From Planctomycetia bacterium (GTDB taxonomy: Bacteria > Planctomycetota > Planctomycetia > Gemmatales > Gemmataceae): 61,077 nt of DNA. Every line of letters begins with the position of its first letter. The first letter of the stretch is position 1. The notes under the pieces were generated by a model. The model was not told where the DNA came from. It made no database searches and worked only from the letters and a program-made list of their open reading frames with translations. The position numbers and the translations under genes were made by a program. This document shows, one piece after another, positions 1 to 10,080 of the stretch. The stretch is taken from positions 1 through 61,077 of the forward strand of contig SYCV01000039.1 in the NCBI GenBank assembly GCA_005786805.1. Reading direction: 5' to 3'.

Positions 1-26
1 AAGAAAAAAAAGGCATGTTGAAGCTT

Positions 27-1337
27 TCAAAACAAGGGGTCGATCTTCCTACCCTGGTTCACCGCCATGATAGGCCTGCCATCGGGGGTGATAAACTCAT
101 GTTCAGGATTCATCCCCAAGGAATGGCATATAGTCGCGAAAAGATCCTCCGGACCGTAAGGATCGGAAGCTGGTTTTTCAGCCTTGGCATCACTTTTCCC
201 CACAACAACGCCGCCTTTGATGCCGCCCCCGCCCAGAGCGACGGTGAACACCGGTCCCCAGTGGTCCCTGCCCGCGTTTTTATTGATTTTAGGGGTGCGA
301 CCAAATTCACCTGTTACCACCACAAGCGTGTCGTCAAGCATTCCACGCTCGGTTAAATCCTTGAACAGGGAGGCTATCGCCTTGTCAAAAATGGGAAGGA
401 GATCCTGCTTTAAAGTCGTGAAATTATTATCATGAGTGTCCCAATTGCTGTGGTCGATTGTGACACATCGAACACCGGACTCGACCAATCGCCTTGCAAG
501 CAGGCAGGATTGGCCAAGGGTGTTCCTGCCATATTCATCCCTTAATGCGTCTTTTTCCTTTTGCAATTGAAATGCGGCCTTGGTCTCCGGTGCGGTCATA
601 AGATCAAAGGCTTTTTGCTGAAAAGTTGAGACACTTTTGGCACCTTGATTGGCTTTCATTTCCCCTGAGGCCCGGAAACGATCAAGCTTTTCAAGAATTT
701 GCCTTCTTGATTCAAGCCTGTCAGCTCGAATTTCAAGGGGCGGAGAAAGATCAGGAACCTGGAAAGACGGCGAGTTTGGGTCACTTTCAACAACAAAAGG
801 GGATGCTGTAGGTCCAAGATACGCAGGACCACAACTTGAGTGCATTTTAGGCACACACACATATGGAGGTACACCTTGGTTGGCAGGCGCGAGCTTAGAA
901 ATAATTGAACCAATAGAAGGCCTGTGATTATTTGGACTCAATCCACCATTAAATCCAGCCTGTGGGAAATAACCAGTAAGCATGTAATGATCGGCTGGTC
1001 CATGATCAGAATTGTTATGACGAAAAGAACGAATCAAGCTAAGTTTGTTCATCTGCCTCGCTATGGAAGGCAACTGGTCACAAATCTTAATACCCGGGAC
1101 AGATGTATCGCCCTGCTTGAATTCTCCCCTATATTCAGACGGAGCATCGGGTTTCATGTCAAAAGTGTCAATGGTGCTGAGACCGCCATGCAAAAAGACA
1201 TAAATTAGTGATTTCTTGGATTTGGTGGAATCCTCGCTTGCAAGAAGCCTGGGAAGGGATAGTGACTGTCCAAGAATTCCCGCTGCGCCAATTCGCAAAA
1301 TATCCCGCCTGGATTTACCATCACAATATTTTTTCAT
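27..1337 (-). CDS. DUF1501 family protein, Tat-exported
   Basis: A 436-residue DUF1501 (PF07394) protein with an alkaline-phosphatase/sulfatase-like fold; no reaction is established for the family. The N-terminus carries a twin-arginine signal (SRRDILR, arginines at 10-11) followed by a hydrophobic stretch, so it should be folded in the cytoplasm and exported by Tat. The family signature HGGLSTIDTFD starts at residue 50, and a glycine-rich GGGGIKGG segment lies near the C-terminus. The ATG at 1337 sits 15 bp after the stop of the upstream PSCyt2-PSD1 gene, so the two form an operon. This pairing is characteristic of planctomycetes. The protein is full length and ends just inside the window edge. 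Confidence 0.93.
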   Translation of the reverse strand: MKKYCDGKSRRDILRIGAAGILGQSLSLPRLLASEDSTKSKKSLIYVFLHGGLSTIDTFDMKPDAPSEYRGEFKQGDTSVPGIKICDQLPSIARQMNKLSLIRSFRHNNSDHGPADHYMLTGYFPQAGFNGGLSPNNHRPSIGSIISKLAPANQGVPPYVCVPKMHSSCGPAYLGPTASPFVVESDPNSPSFQVPDLSPPLEIRADRLESRRQILEKLDRFRASGEMKANQGAKSVSTFQQKAFDLMTAPETKAAFQLQKEKDALRDEYGRNTLGQSCLLARRLVESGVRCVTIDHSNWDTHDNNFTTLKQDLLPIFDKAIASLFKDLTERGMLDDTLVVVTGEFGRTPKINKNAGRDHWGPVFTVALGGGGIKGGVVVGKSDAKAEKPASDPYGPEDLFATICHSLGMNPEHEFITPDGRPIMAVNQGRKIDPLF

Positions 1338-1352
1338 TGGTGCACCATAATC

Positions 1353-3755
1353 CTAATGATTAAAAAGAAATTCGAGGGAATTCATCATACTCCAAGCCAG
1401 GTCTTCCAATGCCTCACGCCTGCCATTGGTGTTCTTGGTCTTTGAAATCAGCGCGATTGCAAGATCCATTTCATCCTTGCCAGGGAATCTTGAAAAATAG
1501 GAAAGGAACAAGTCCTCAATTATTTCTTTCTGACTTGAATTCGCAGCAACCAACCGAGCTATCCTTCCCTGCTCGTGGCTTAATTTCCTATGTAATTCGG
1601 GGGAATTAAACTCATGAAGGACCTGGGCAACACCTGGTTCCTTTTGCCTTTCGCAGGAACATGAGGAAAGCCTCAATGGCCGCCCGTGAACTTTAAGAAA
1701 GTAATCCTGGTATCTTGAGTCCCACAATTGAATTGCACGAGTGCCGGCAGGATAACCTTCAAACACGGCTGGAACACCAGTGGCCATGGAGATTGCATCA
1801 AACAAAACCTCTGCAGGCAATGGCTTCAGTAAAAACCGAGAATAATTCAACTCGTCAGTCTCATTTCCTTTCACAGGATTGGAGGATCTTTGGTATGCTT
1901 CCGAGGCAATGATAAGCTTTACTAGCGATTTGACATCATAATTGTTACGCACAAGGAAATCCGCAAGCTTTTCAAGAAGCTCCGGGTGGCTTGCAGGGTT
2001 TGTGTCACGAAAATCGTCAATAGGCTCAACAAGTCCATGGCCAAACAATTGCGCCCAAATCCTGTTGGAAGCGTTTTTGGCAAACCATTGGTTTTCAGGG
2101 GAAACAACCCAATCAGCAAATAACCTCCTTGCATCACCCTTGGGTTGTTGTGCGGGAACAGGCTGGCCAAGTCCATGTGCCAGCACTTTTTCCCTGTAGC
2201 GGGCATTACTGCCGGGTGAGGTATTATCCCCAAGCAAAAGTTCTTTTTTGCCAATATTTTTAGATCGCACCCCGGTGAAAAAAGATTGCATGCCAAGATA
2301 ATCAGCCTGGGTCCATTTATCAAAGGGATGATGATGACATTCAGCACAGGTTATCCTCACACCTAGAAAAATCTGGGCGAAGGAACTCGAAAGCTCGCCA
2401 GGATTTTTAACCACCTTGTAAAACGAACCCTCTGGATGTTCATCCAGAAACCCGGTTGCGGTGATAATCTCATGGGCCATTTTATCGAGGGGTTTGTTTT
2501 GGCTGAAAGATTTCCTCAACCAACTGTAGTATGCATATGCCTGCTTGGCGCCCAAGGCCTGCCGGTCAACCCTGAGAATATCACTCCAAACCAAGGCGTT
2601 AAAGTCAGCGTAAGATTGCCGTCCCAGAAGATCTTCAACCAATTTTTCCCTTTTATCGGCTGCTTTATCAGAAAGAAATAATCTAACATCATCTGAAGAA
2701 GGCAAAGTCCCTGTAACATCAAGAAAAACCCTTCTACAAAACTCTTCGTCGCTGGATTTTGAAGATGCTGGTATCTTAAGCAGATCAAGTTTTTTTTGAA
2801 TTAAATGATCTATCCATTCTTGTTCTGAATATTTTTTACCATCGGCAATGTCATTTCCCGCCGGGAGAACAGCCCTGAAAACCGCAGTTTTATTTCGGTA
2901 GGATACAAGAATTACTGCTTCGCCTGGTATTGAAAAAGTTGAAACAACACCTAGCGAATCGACGGAGGCTAGAGACTCGTGGTTGGAGGAGAATTTGGCA
3001 TGGGCGGTGACCTCTTTACGGGTGCCATCACTTAATTTTGCAAAAACAGTAAGTCTCTGCCTGGTGTTTGGCTTCATTAATCTCACGGCAGGAAATACCT
3101 CGACCCCAACGACATCAGGCATTAATTCATTTGACTTTGGAGCCCCCGCGCCGATCCAATCAACAACAGTCTGATAATCAGGGTTGATCGCCGAAATTCT
3201 AGCACCGCCACCATGAGAAACACCACCGGACATTTTTCGAACGAACAGGCTATTAGATGGTGATTCAGTCAATAGCCTTCGACCCCTGCCTTCAAGAACT
3301 ATGGAGTCGAAATCAAAATCGGGGTCTGAACCGAAGACAGATAACTTGAAACCATTCTGCCCTTCCGCTTTTCCATGGCAACCTGAGGAATTACATTGGT
3401 GCCTGGCAAGAATAGGCTCAATGTCCTGTTTAAAGTTAGGCGGTAATGATTGACTTTCAATTTTAAAATTCACGGGAACGACAAGACTCTTTCCATGAAC
3501 ATCAACTAACAATCTGGTGGAACCCTGCTTTTTCCCATAAATTCTTCCCTGAAAAACGGTTGCAATCTCAGTATCTTCAACGCGTAAGGTAACAGCATCC
3601 GTAACATCAGTGATAGAATTGCTACTTTTGGCTTCAACGATAATCGTGGAATAGCTTCCATAGCCTGATAAATTTATGACCTCTGGAATAGTGTAAATAA
3701 CTTCATCGTTTTGAAAAGTGACCGATAACAGGACCATACAAATTAATAAAAACAA
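1353..3755 (-). CDS. BIG2 / PSCyt2-PSD1 (DUF1549-DUF1553) haem protein
   Basis: An 800-residue exported protein. Visible order: a hydrophobic signal, a bacterial Ig-like (BIG2-type) segment at about 25-100, an atypical haem motif C121-x4-C126-H127, a second Ig-like segment at about 215-300, a PSCyt2/DUF1549 region ending at the CAECH motif (C470/C473/H474), and a PSD1/DUF1553 C-terminus. The family is thought to be periplasmic or surface c-type cytochrome-like; its substrate is unknown. The start used here is a TTG with an AGGGGG Shine-Dalgarno five bases upstream. The next candidate, the ATG at 3737, would shorten the signal peptide. It is followed by the DUF1501 gene in the same operon. Confidence 0.9.
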   Translation of the reverse strand: MFLLICMVLLSVTFQNDEVIYTIPEVINLSGYGSYSTIIVEAKSSNSITDVTDAVTLRVEDTEIATVFQGRIYGKKQGSTRLLVDVHGKSLVVPVNFKIESQSLPPNFKQDIEPILARHQCNSSGCHGKAEGQNGFKLSVFGSDPDFDFDSIVLEGRGRRLLTESPSNSLFVRKMSGGVSHGGGARISAINPDYQTVVDWIGAGAPKSNELMPDVVGVEVFPAVRLMKPNTRQRLTVFAKLSDGTRKEVTAHAKFSSNHESLASVDSLGVVSTFSIPGEAVILVSYRNKTAVFRAVLPAGNDIADGKKYSEQEWIDHLIQKKLDLLKIPASSKSSDEEFCRRVFLDVTGTLPSSDDVRLFLSDKAADKREKLVEDLLGRQSYADFNALVWSDILRVDRQALGAKQAYAYYSWLRKSFSQNKPLDKMAHEIITATGFLDEHPEGSFYKVVKNPGELSSSFAQIFLGVRITCAECHHHPFDKWTQADYLGMQSFFTGVRSKNIGKKELLLGDNTSPGSNARYREKVLAHGLGQPVPAQQPKGDARRLFADWVVSPENQWFAKNASNRIWAQLFGHGLVEPIDDFRDTNPASHPELLEKLADFLVRNNYDVKSLVKLIIASEAYQRSSNPVKGNETDELNYSRFLLKPLPAEVLFDAISMATGVPAVFEGYPAGTRAIQLWDSRYQDYFLKVHGRPLRLSSCSCERQKEPGVAQVLHEFNSPELHRKLSHEQGRIARLVAANSSQKEIIEDLFLSYFSRFPGKDEMDLAIALISKTKNTNGRREALEDLAWSMMNSLEFLFNH

Positions 3756-3958
3756 AACGCCCCCTGGGAACTTAAATAGGTGGGATGATTAAGGAAGGCT
3801 ATATTATTATCGATAACACAACAAATGCATCAAGGCAACATATTTTAATCAAATATGAAGCTTGTAACATGCAATATACCCACATAATCACTAATAAAAA
3901 ACACGATGATTAATTTTAATTGAGTGATTGGCAAAAATCATTGTTTTATAATTTCGAA

Positions 3959-5128
3959 TCAAGGTGAAATAAGGTGATTTGAGGAAACTTCAAGCCCACG
4001 GTCATCAATAACAGAAATATAATAAACAATAGGTTTGCCCATCGGGATTTTGGCACTAGCATTACCTTCGGACACATTGGCTTTAACACTTTCCCACTGC
4101 CTTTTTTGCCAAGGTCCATCATTGATCGCATAATTGAGCATGGCACTTTTAACAGGGACTGAGGAAGCAAACTTAACTATGGCTTCTCCATCTTTAGTTT
4201 CCAAACCACTAAATTCAACAAGAGGAATGCCATTTTTAACATGACTATCAATGAATGCATCCACCTCCTTAAATGTCCAAATATGACCGTGTGGCATGCG
4301 GACCTTTATGGATAGCGTTTTCTTTTCCTTAACCAAATCATAGCATTTTTTATAACTGTCCAAAGGATACGCGAAATCGTTAGTACCATTGATAAACATA
4401 ATGGGGCAACCAACATTTGGAAGGTATGAGGACGGATCAAAATTACGAACCCAATTTAGTCTTCTTTGGACATCCATTTTATCCAATCGACTCTCCTTCC
4501 AGACGCTGTTTTCATGCAAAAAACCACATCCATAAACTGGAACAGCAGCCTTCAACCTGTCATCCAAACCTGCGATGATACAGGTCAGGTAACCACCCCA
4601 GCTTATGCCGGTAACCACAACTTTGTTTCGATCCACCTCGGGAAATGAGGCGATCATGGAGTGGCCGCGAATCACGGCCGCAACCGCATGGTAAGTCCAC
4701 ATGTCTTTGATTGTGTCATTCTGAAAGTAAAGAAATTTTTCCTCATCACCCTGCCCCGGGCCACCATCAGGCAATCTGCCATTAGGTCCGTTCCCCGCAA
4801 GATCCATCGCCAAGGCACAGTATCCTCGTTTATTCCAATGTTTAACCCAATCGGGAAAAGCCTTTCCACCACCACCATGAACCAAAAGCACGGCTGGGAA
4901 TGGCCCCTGCCCCTCTGGTTTTCCGTAGTAAGCAAAAACCTTGGTTGGTTTACCTTTGTAGTTTTCACCCTGATAATAAACTTCCTTGACACCATTTTTG
5001 GACTCACCCCAAACAGGCTCGATTTTTAAATTTTTAAGGTTGGATACATTCCATGGCCCGGCTGAATTGTTTGCTTCAAACCAAGAAGGAGCAAGGGCGG
5101 TCAACAATAAGAGGGAAAGTTGCAACAT
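3959..5128 (-). CDS. Exported alpha/beta hydrolase (acetyl xylan esterase/dienelactone hydrolase-like)
   Basis: A 389-residue protein with a short N-terminal signal peptide and an alpha/beta-hydrolase core. The oxyanion region is LLVHGGGG at 82-89. The nucleophile elbow GISWGG gives Ser176, NGTND gives a probable acid Asp251, and MPHGH gives the probable catalytic His280 or 282. The last 80-90 residues look like a beta-rich accessory domain. It probably hydrolyses an ester or peptide bond on an extracellular substrate; acetyl-xylan esterase is one guess, and the family does not fix the substrate. It is divergent from the PSCyt1 gene at 5292 and 203 bp upstream of the PSCyt2 operon start, so it is probably its own transcript. 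A GAGG lies four bases before the ATG. Confidence 0.8.
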   Translation of the reverse strand: MLQLSLLLLTALAPSWFEANNSAGPWNVSNLKNLKIEPVWGESKNGVKEVYYQGENYKGKPTKVFAYYGKPEGQGPFPAVLLVHGGGGKAFPDWVKHWNKRGYCALAMDLAGNGPNGRLPDGGPGQGDEEKFLYFQNDTIKDMWTYHAVAAVIRGHSMIASFPEVDRNKVVVTGISWGGYLTCIIAGLDDRLKAAVPVYGCGFLHENSVWKESRLDKMDVQRRLNWVRNFDPSSYLPNVGCPIMFINGTNDFAYPLDSYKKCYDLVKEKKTLSIKVRMPHGHIWTFKEVDAFIDSHVKNGIPLVEFSGLETKDGEAIVKFASSVPVKSAMLNYAINDGPWQKRQWESVKANVSEGNASAKIPMGKPIVYYISVIDDRGLEVSSNHLISP

Positions 5129-5291
5129 ATTGCCTCACTGATAAGTTTTAAATCTTTAAATGAAAACAATAACGGAAAATTTTGAACCATAAAAGAAAAT
5201 AGCGACAAGAAGGTTAAAGGTTGCGCTTTTGACATCTAAGTGCCATAATTGCTTGTTGTTATAAAAGCCTAATTAAACTGCGACAAACCGT
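5129..5291. promoter_or_regulatory. Divergent intergenic region
   Basis: These 163 AT-rich bases separate two diverging genes (esterase on minus, PSCyt1/PSD1 on plus) and must hold both promoters. A TTGACA occurs near 5229, but no TATAAT-like box sits at 16-18 bp from it, so I do not assign promoter elements. Confidence 0.35.
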
Positions 5292-7814
5292 ATGTTCCTG
5301 ACACTAAAACTTTTGGTTCTTTCATTGGTTGCTGGAGTAGAATCCCCCCAAAAAGTAACCTTTGAGGAAGATATAAGGCCTGTTTTCAAGACATACTGTC
5401 TTGATTGTCATGGAGCCACTGAAAAGCCAAAAGGCGGATTGGATTTAAGGTTAAAAAAACTATCCATTAAAGGTGGTAAATCGGGTGCATCATTCAAAGA
5501 AAATCAACCTGAACATAGTCTTTTGTTACAAAGAATCAAATCAGGCGAGATGCCCCCAGGCGAAAAAAAAGTTCCTTCTGAAAAAATCGCCCTTATTGAG
5601 CGATGGATCAAAAATGGTGCCCAAACTCTGAGACCAGAACCAGATAATATTCCTCCTGGTATTGGCATCACGGAAGAAGAGCGTAATTATTGGTTCTTTA
5701 AACCACTAGTTGAACCAAAGATCCCAGAAATCACAATTGATCAAAAAAAACTGGGCAACTTGGACGCTTTCATTTTTGAAAAACTACGACAAAAAAATCT
5801 GGGGTTCAATCCTGAAGCGGACAGAAGAACCTTGGTGCGAAGGGCTTACCTGGACCTGACTGGTTTACCACCAACAATAGAACAAGTTGAGCGGTTTGAA
5901 AAAAATGAAGCTCCAAACGCTTTCGAAACACTTGTGGATGAATTGCTGGCATCACCCGGTTATGGTGAAAGATGGGCAAGACATTGGCTAGATGTTGCTG
6001 GATACGCTGACACTGAGGGCGATTCGCCCAATGATACTCCCAGGCCACATTTATACAAATACCGTGATTATGTGATCCGTGCCCTCAATAATGACATCCC
6101 ATTCAACCAGTTTATAATCGAGCAACTGGCAGGTGACGAGCTTGCCCCAAAACCATGGGATGAACTTTCCACCCAACAACGGGAACTTCTTGCTGCAACA
6201 GGATTTTTGCGATGTGGACCCGACATTACTGCCGGAAAGTCTTCAATTGCAGAAGCAGAACAGACTTTTGCGGAATCCATAAAGATCATCAGTTCAGGCC
6301 TTCTTGGTTTATCAGTGGGCTGCGCCCAATGCCATGACCACCGCTACGACCCGATCAGTCAGGTTGACTACTTCCGTTTCAGGGCGATTTTTGAACCTGC
6401 ATTCAATCCATCGCAATGGCGAAAACCATCGGATAGAACAGCGGCATTGATGACAAAACCCGACAGGGAAAAAAGCGCGCAGATTGAAAAAGTGGCACTG
6501 GAACTTTCAGGCAAACTCCAGGAGGAAACAAACAGAGTCATCAAGGTTATTTTTGAAAAAGAACTGTTGAAAATCCCCGAGGAATTCCGTGAAACAGCCA
6601 AAAAAGCTTTTGAGACACCCGATGCAAAACGCTCTCCGGAACAGAAAAAACTGCTTGCGACATACCCAAAAATTAATGTTCGAGCCGGAATCATAGACCA
6701 ATATGATCCAAAAGCCATGGCCGAATTAAAGAAGGCACAGGCTAATATTGATGCTAAAAGGGCAGAAAAACCAAAGGAAGACATTTATGCGATCATGTCA
6801 GAGTTACCGGGAAAAATCCCCGCCACCAAGCTATTCAACAGGGGCGATTATCGCCAACCTTTGCAGGAGATAATCCCCGGCGATCTATCAATCGCCTCGA
6901 TTCATGACGCCAAATCCTGGGATTGCCCAACCAACAACAAAAGTGAAAGCTCTGGAAGAAGACTTGCCTACGCGCGGCATATAACCTCGGGTAATCACCC
7001 ACAATTTAATCGCACCATGGCTAATAGAATATGGAGCTATCACTTTGGGCAGGGAATTGTTGATTCACCCGGTGAATTTGGGAAACTGGGAACCAACCCA
7101 TCACATCCCGAATTATTGGATTGGCTCGCACTTCAACTCCCCAAAAACAACTGGAGTCTTAAGGCATTTCACAAACTCATAATGACATCCACCACTTACC
7201 GCCAAAGTTCGGTTCACCGCCCCGAACAGGATAAAGTGGACATCCACAACCAGCTATATGGAAGATTCCCACTACGAAGGCTTGAGGCGGAAAGCATCCG
7301 TGACAGCATACTAAAAATAAACAAAAGTCTAGACACCACATTGTATGGCCCCCCGGTTCCCTTAAAGGAAGACACTGCCGGGGTTATGCATTATCCACCT
7401 GAGTTTCCCAGAAAAACCATATATATGCAGGTACGAAGGCACAAACCATCCGCATTCTTGCTGACCTTCGATGGCCCAGGTTTGTCTCCAAACTGCGACA
7501 AGCGAACCAGGTCTGCTGGCACACCCCAGGCACTCGCGCTGATGAACAGTGACTTCATCCGTGCTGAATCCAGCAAGCTTGCCTCTTTACTTCTACAGAA
7601 TCAGGCAAATGACACAAAGACTCTGATAATTCAAGCATGGAAGACCGTATATCAGCGCCTACCCAACACCAATGAAATCACCCTTGCTATGACTTTTCTG
7701 TCAGAAAGTCAGGCCACATACACTGCTACAAAATCAAAAGAACCAAGACAAATGGCTTGGACCGACCTATGCCAGCAACTTCTGGCCTCAAATGAATTCA
7801 TCTACCTGGAGTGA
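5292..7814 (+). CDS. PSCyt1-PSCyt2-PSD1 haem protein
   Basis: An 840-residue protein with the full planctomycete architecture. A signal peptide (about 1-17) precedes a PSCyt1 cytochrome-like domain with CLDCHG (C36/C39/H40) and the usual KPKGGLDL stretch. PSCyt2 (DUF1549) follows from about 155 to 365, with CAQCHDHRYDPIS (C344/C347/H348), and PSD1 (DUF1553) from about 560 to 840. Two CxxCH motifs suggest covalent haem and an electron-transfer role outside the cytoplasm; no enzymatic reaction is proven. A lysine/alanine-rich helical linker lies around 390-500. The stop is four bases before the downstream DUF1501 ATG, indicating translational coupling. Confidence 0.93.
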   Translation: MFLTLKLLVLSLVAGVESPQKVTFEEDIRPVFKTYCLDCHGATEKPKGGLDLRLKKLSIKGGKSGASFKENQPEHSLLLQRIKSGEMPPGEKKVPSEKIALIERWIKNGAQTLRPEPDNIPPGIGITEEERNYWFFKPLVEPKIPEITIDQKKLGNLDAFIFEKLRQKNLGFNPEADRRTLVRRAYLDLTGLPPTIEQVERFEKNEAPNAFETLVDELLASPGYGERWARHWLDVAGYADTEGDSPNDTPRPHLYKYRDYVIRALNNDIPFNQFIIEQLAGDELAPKPWDELSTQQRELLAATGFLRCGPDITAGKSSIAEAEQTFAESIKIISSGLLGLSVGCAQCHDHRYDPISQVDYFRFRAIFEPAFNPSQWRKPSDRTAALMTKPDREKSAQIEKVALELSGKLQEETNRVIKVIFEKELLKIPEEFRETAKKAFETPDAKRSPEQKKLLATYPKINVRAGIIDQYDPKAMAELKKAQANIDAKRAEKPKEDIYAIMSELPGKIPATKLFNRGDYRQPLQEIIPGDLSIASIHDAKSWDCPTNNKSESSGRRLAYARHITSGNHPQFNRTMANRIWSYHFGQGIVDSPGEFGKLGTNPSHPELLDWLALQLPKNNWSLKAFHKLIMTSTTYRQSSVHRPEQDKVDIHNQLYGRFPLRRLEAESIRDSILKINKSLDTTLYGPPVPLKEDTAGVMHYPPEFPRKTIYMQVRRHKPSAFLLTFDGPGLSPNCDKRTRSAGTPQALALMNSDFIRAESSKLASLLLQNQANDTKTLIIQAWKTVYQRLPNTNEITLAMTFLSESQATYTATKSKEPRQMAWTDLCQQLLASNEFIYLE

Positions 7815-7818
7815 AGCC

Positions 7819-9252
7819 ATGATCTCAAGAAGAGAAGCTCTTTTTAAACTTGCAGGCGGAATCGGAGGTGTCGCACTATCCGACATGCTCCTACGCGAAG
7901 GATTACTTGCATCAGAGGGACCATCAAAACCTGGCGAGAATCTGCCCTTGGGAATGGTTTCCAGGGAACCGCATTTCCGACCACGCGCCAAGGCCATGAT
8001 TTCAATGTTCATGCACGGCGGCCCCTCCCATGTGGACCTATTCGATCCAAAACCCGAATTGCAAAAAAACCATGGCAAAGAATATTCAGGGGCAGTCACC
8101 TATAGTGCTGTTGGTCGAGCCAATAAAAAGCTCATGGGAAGCCCTTTTAAATTTTCAAAGCATGGGCAATCCGGTACCGAACTTTCCGAACTTCTTCCCC
8201 ACACCAGCATGATTGCGGATGACATATGTGTGATTCGTTCCATGCATACCGGTCATAATGGCCACGAGGTTTCAATTCGTTTTTTTCACGGGGGCATTGC
8301 GGGAATACTTGGGCGTCCCACCATGGGAAGCTGGCTTACCTACGCATTGGGAAATGAATCCCAGAATCTTCCAGCTTACATGGTCCTATCCGATGAGGGG
8401 GGACTACCTGTTGATGGAACCAACAACTGGTCAAGCGGATTCATGCCCGCTTATTATCAGGGCACAGTCCTCAGGCCCAGGGAGCCTCGTATTCTGAATC
8501 TTGAACCGCCAAGGGAACTCCAAGGGATCGCGCAGAATCGGAATCTTGCGTTATTGAAGCAACTCAACAAAAATTACAGCCTGTCACACCCCGGTGAACC
8601 CGAACTGGAAAGCAGGATTTCAAGTTATGAGCTTGCCGCTTCCATGCAGGATTCCGCAAGAGAGGCTTTTGACATTTCCTCTGAGCCAAAAAATATCCAG
8701 CAACTTTATGGATTGCATGAACCTGAAACCCGCTCCTATGGCACAAGATGCCTAATCGCAAGAAGACTGGTCGAAAGGGGAGTGCGGTTTGTCCAATTAT
8801 TTCTGAGCGGACAACCATGGGATAACCACAATACCATCACAAAAGGACTTCCTGCCATATGCAGAAAAACAGACCAACCCGCAGCGGCATTGGTGATGGA
8901 CCTAAAACAACGGGGGCTTTTGGACACCACATTGGTCCACTTTGGGGGCGAGATAGGCCGGCTTCCAGTGGTCGAAGGTGAAATTGGTCAAAACGCTGGA
9001 AGAGATCATAATGGCCAAGGGTTTTCAATCTGGCTTGCAGGCGGGGGAATTAAGCCGGGTATCACCTATGGCGAATCAGATGAGGTTGGACACAAGGCCG
9101 CGGTGAATATTGTGAATCCAAACGATTTCCAGGCGACCGTGATGCATCTTTTCGGACTGGACCATTCAAAATTAGTTTACTTTCATAATGGCCAGGCCCA
9201 GTATTTAACAGCAGAAAAGCCCGCCAGGGTGGTTAAGGAAATACTAAGTTGA
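7819..9252 (+). CDS. DUF1501 family protein, Tat-exported
   Basis: A 477-residue DUF1501 protein with a Tat motif at the very N-terminus (MISRREALF, arginines 4-5). I chose the ATG at 7819 over the in-frame ATG at 7792. It is preceded by GGAG at a good distance, puts the twin arginines next to the start, and avoids a 23-base overlap with the PSCyt gene. The HGGPSHVDLFDPKP signature is present near residue 65, and a glycine-rich AGGGIKPG lies near residue 400. It is the second gene of the plus-strand operon beginning at 5292. Function unknown; it is the standard partner of PSCyt2-PSD1 proteins. Confidence 0.92.
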   Translation: MISRREALFKLAGGIGGVALSDMLLREGLLASEGPSKPGENLPLGMVSREPHFRPRAKAMISMFMHGGPSHVDLFDPKPELQKNHGKEYSGAVTYSAVGRANKKLMGSPFKFSKHGQSGTELSELLPHTSMIADDICVIRSMHTGHNGHEVSIRFFHGGIAGILGRPTMGSWLTYALGNESQNLPAYMVLSDEGGLPVDGTNNWSSGFMPAYYQGTVLRPREPRILNLEPPRELQGIAQNRNLALLKQLNKNYSLSHPGEPELESRISSYELAASMQDSAREAFDISSEPKNIQQLYGLHEPETRSYGTRCLIARRLVERGVRFVQLFLSGQPWDNHNTITKGLPAICRKTDQPAAALVMDLKQRGLLDTTLVHFGGEIGRLPVVEGEIGQNAGRDHNGQGFSIWLAGGGIKPGITYGESDEVGHKAAVNIVNPNDFQATVMHLFGLDHSKLVYFHNGQAQYLTAEKPARVVKEILS

Positions 9253-9293
9253 CAACTTATTCCAAATCAAGATTTTAAGGACGCACGCAAACA

Positions 9294-10079
9294 ATGCTTT
9301 TTAACATTTCACTGGTGATGTTCATTGGTCTAGCAACTAATCAAGCCACCACAGGCGACAAGGTAACCCCAAAAATGGATTGGCAAAATCATCTTAAAAA
9401 AGAGTCCTTCGATTCTGGCGATGAAAAACTTCTATACAGGCTCATGACACCTGAAAAAATCGAACCATCGGTCAAATATCCATTAGTCGTTTTTCTTCAT
9501 GGCGCGGGGGAAAGAGGCTCTGATAATAGCGCTCAACTCGTCCATGGGGTGAAGGAATTTGCAAAACCAGATTCAAGATCATCCTATCCGTGCTTCTTGA
9601 TCGCACCACAATGCCCGATTGGTAAAAAATGGGCGGAAGTCGATTGGTCCGCAAGCTCTCATCAAAGGCCGGAAAAGCCCAGCGACCCCGCTGATCTATT
9701 ACTCAAATTGCTGGGAAAACTCCCCACCCAACTTCCAATCGATACCAATAGGATTTACATCACCGGATTATCCATGGGGGGATATGGAACCTGGGATTTG
9801 GTCGCGCGTAAACCCGAATTATTTGCAGCGGCTGCCCCAGTCTGCGGTGGTGGTGATGAAAAAGACGCGCAATTAATCTCAAAAATCCCGATCTGGGCAT
9901 TTCATGGTGGCAAAGACACTGTGGTTAAACCACAGAGAACCACGAATATGATCGAAGCGATCAAAAAAGCGGGCGGCAATCCAAAGGTCACAATCTACCC
10001 TAGTGTAGGGCACAATTCCTGGGACAACGCTTACTCCGACCCCGAACTTCTTAAATGGCTTTTCAATCAGAAGAGATAA
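9294..10079 (+). CDS. Exported alpha/beta hydrolase (esterase/peptidase-like)
   Basis: A 261-residue secreted serine hydrolase of the prolyl-oligopeptidase/PHB-depolymerase-like group common in planctomycetes. A hydrophobic N-terminal signal is followed by FLHGAGERG (68-75), the nucleophile elbow GLSMGG (Ser160), a probable acid Asp208 in HGGKDTV, and His240 in SVGHNSW. All three catalytic residues are visible, so it should be active. Substrate is not predictable; with its neighbours, an ester on an extracellular polymer is plausible. It lies 41 bp after the DUF1501 gene, and its stop is one base before the next ATG, so it is in the same operon. Confidence 0.85.
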   Translation: MLFNISLVMFIGLATNQATTGDKVTPKMDWQNHLKKESFDSGDEKLLYRLMTPEKIEPSVKYPLVVFLHGAGERGSDNSAQLVHGVKEFAKPDSRSSYPCFLIAPQCPIGKKWAEVDWSASSHQRPEKPSDPADLLLKLLGKLPTQLPIDTNRIYITGLSMGGYGTWDLVARKPELFAAAAPVCGGGDEKDAQLISKIPIWAFHGGKDTVVKPQRTTNMIEAIKKAGGNPKVTIYPSVGHNSWDNAYSDPELLKWLFNQKR

Positions 10080-10080
10080 G

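Noticed and set aside
3378-3398. CX4CH motif as a novel haem site in the PSCyt2 protein
   Set aside because: The CNxxxCHG form is usual for BIG2-containing members of this planctomycete family, as far as I recall, so it is not new.
5229-5270. TTGACA-based sigma-70 promoter upstream of the PSCyt1 gene
   Set aside because: No TATAAT-like element at a suitable distance; the nearest TATAAA is about 25 bases away.
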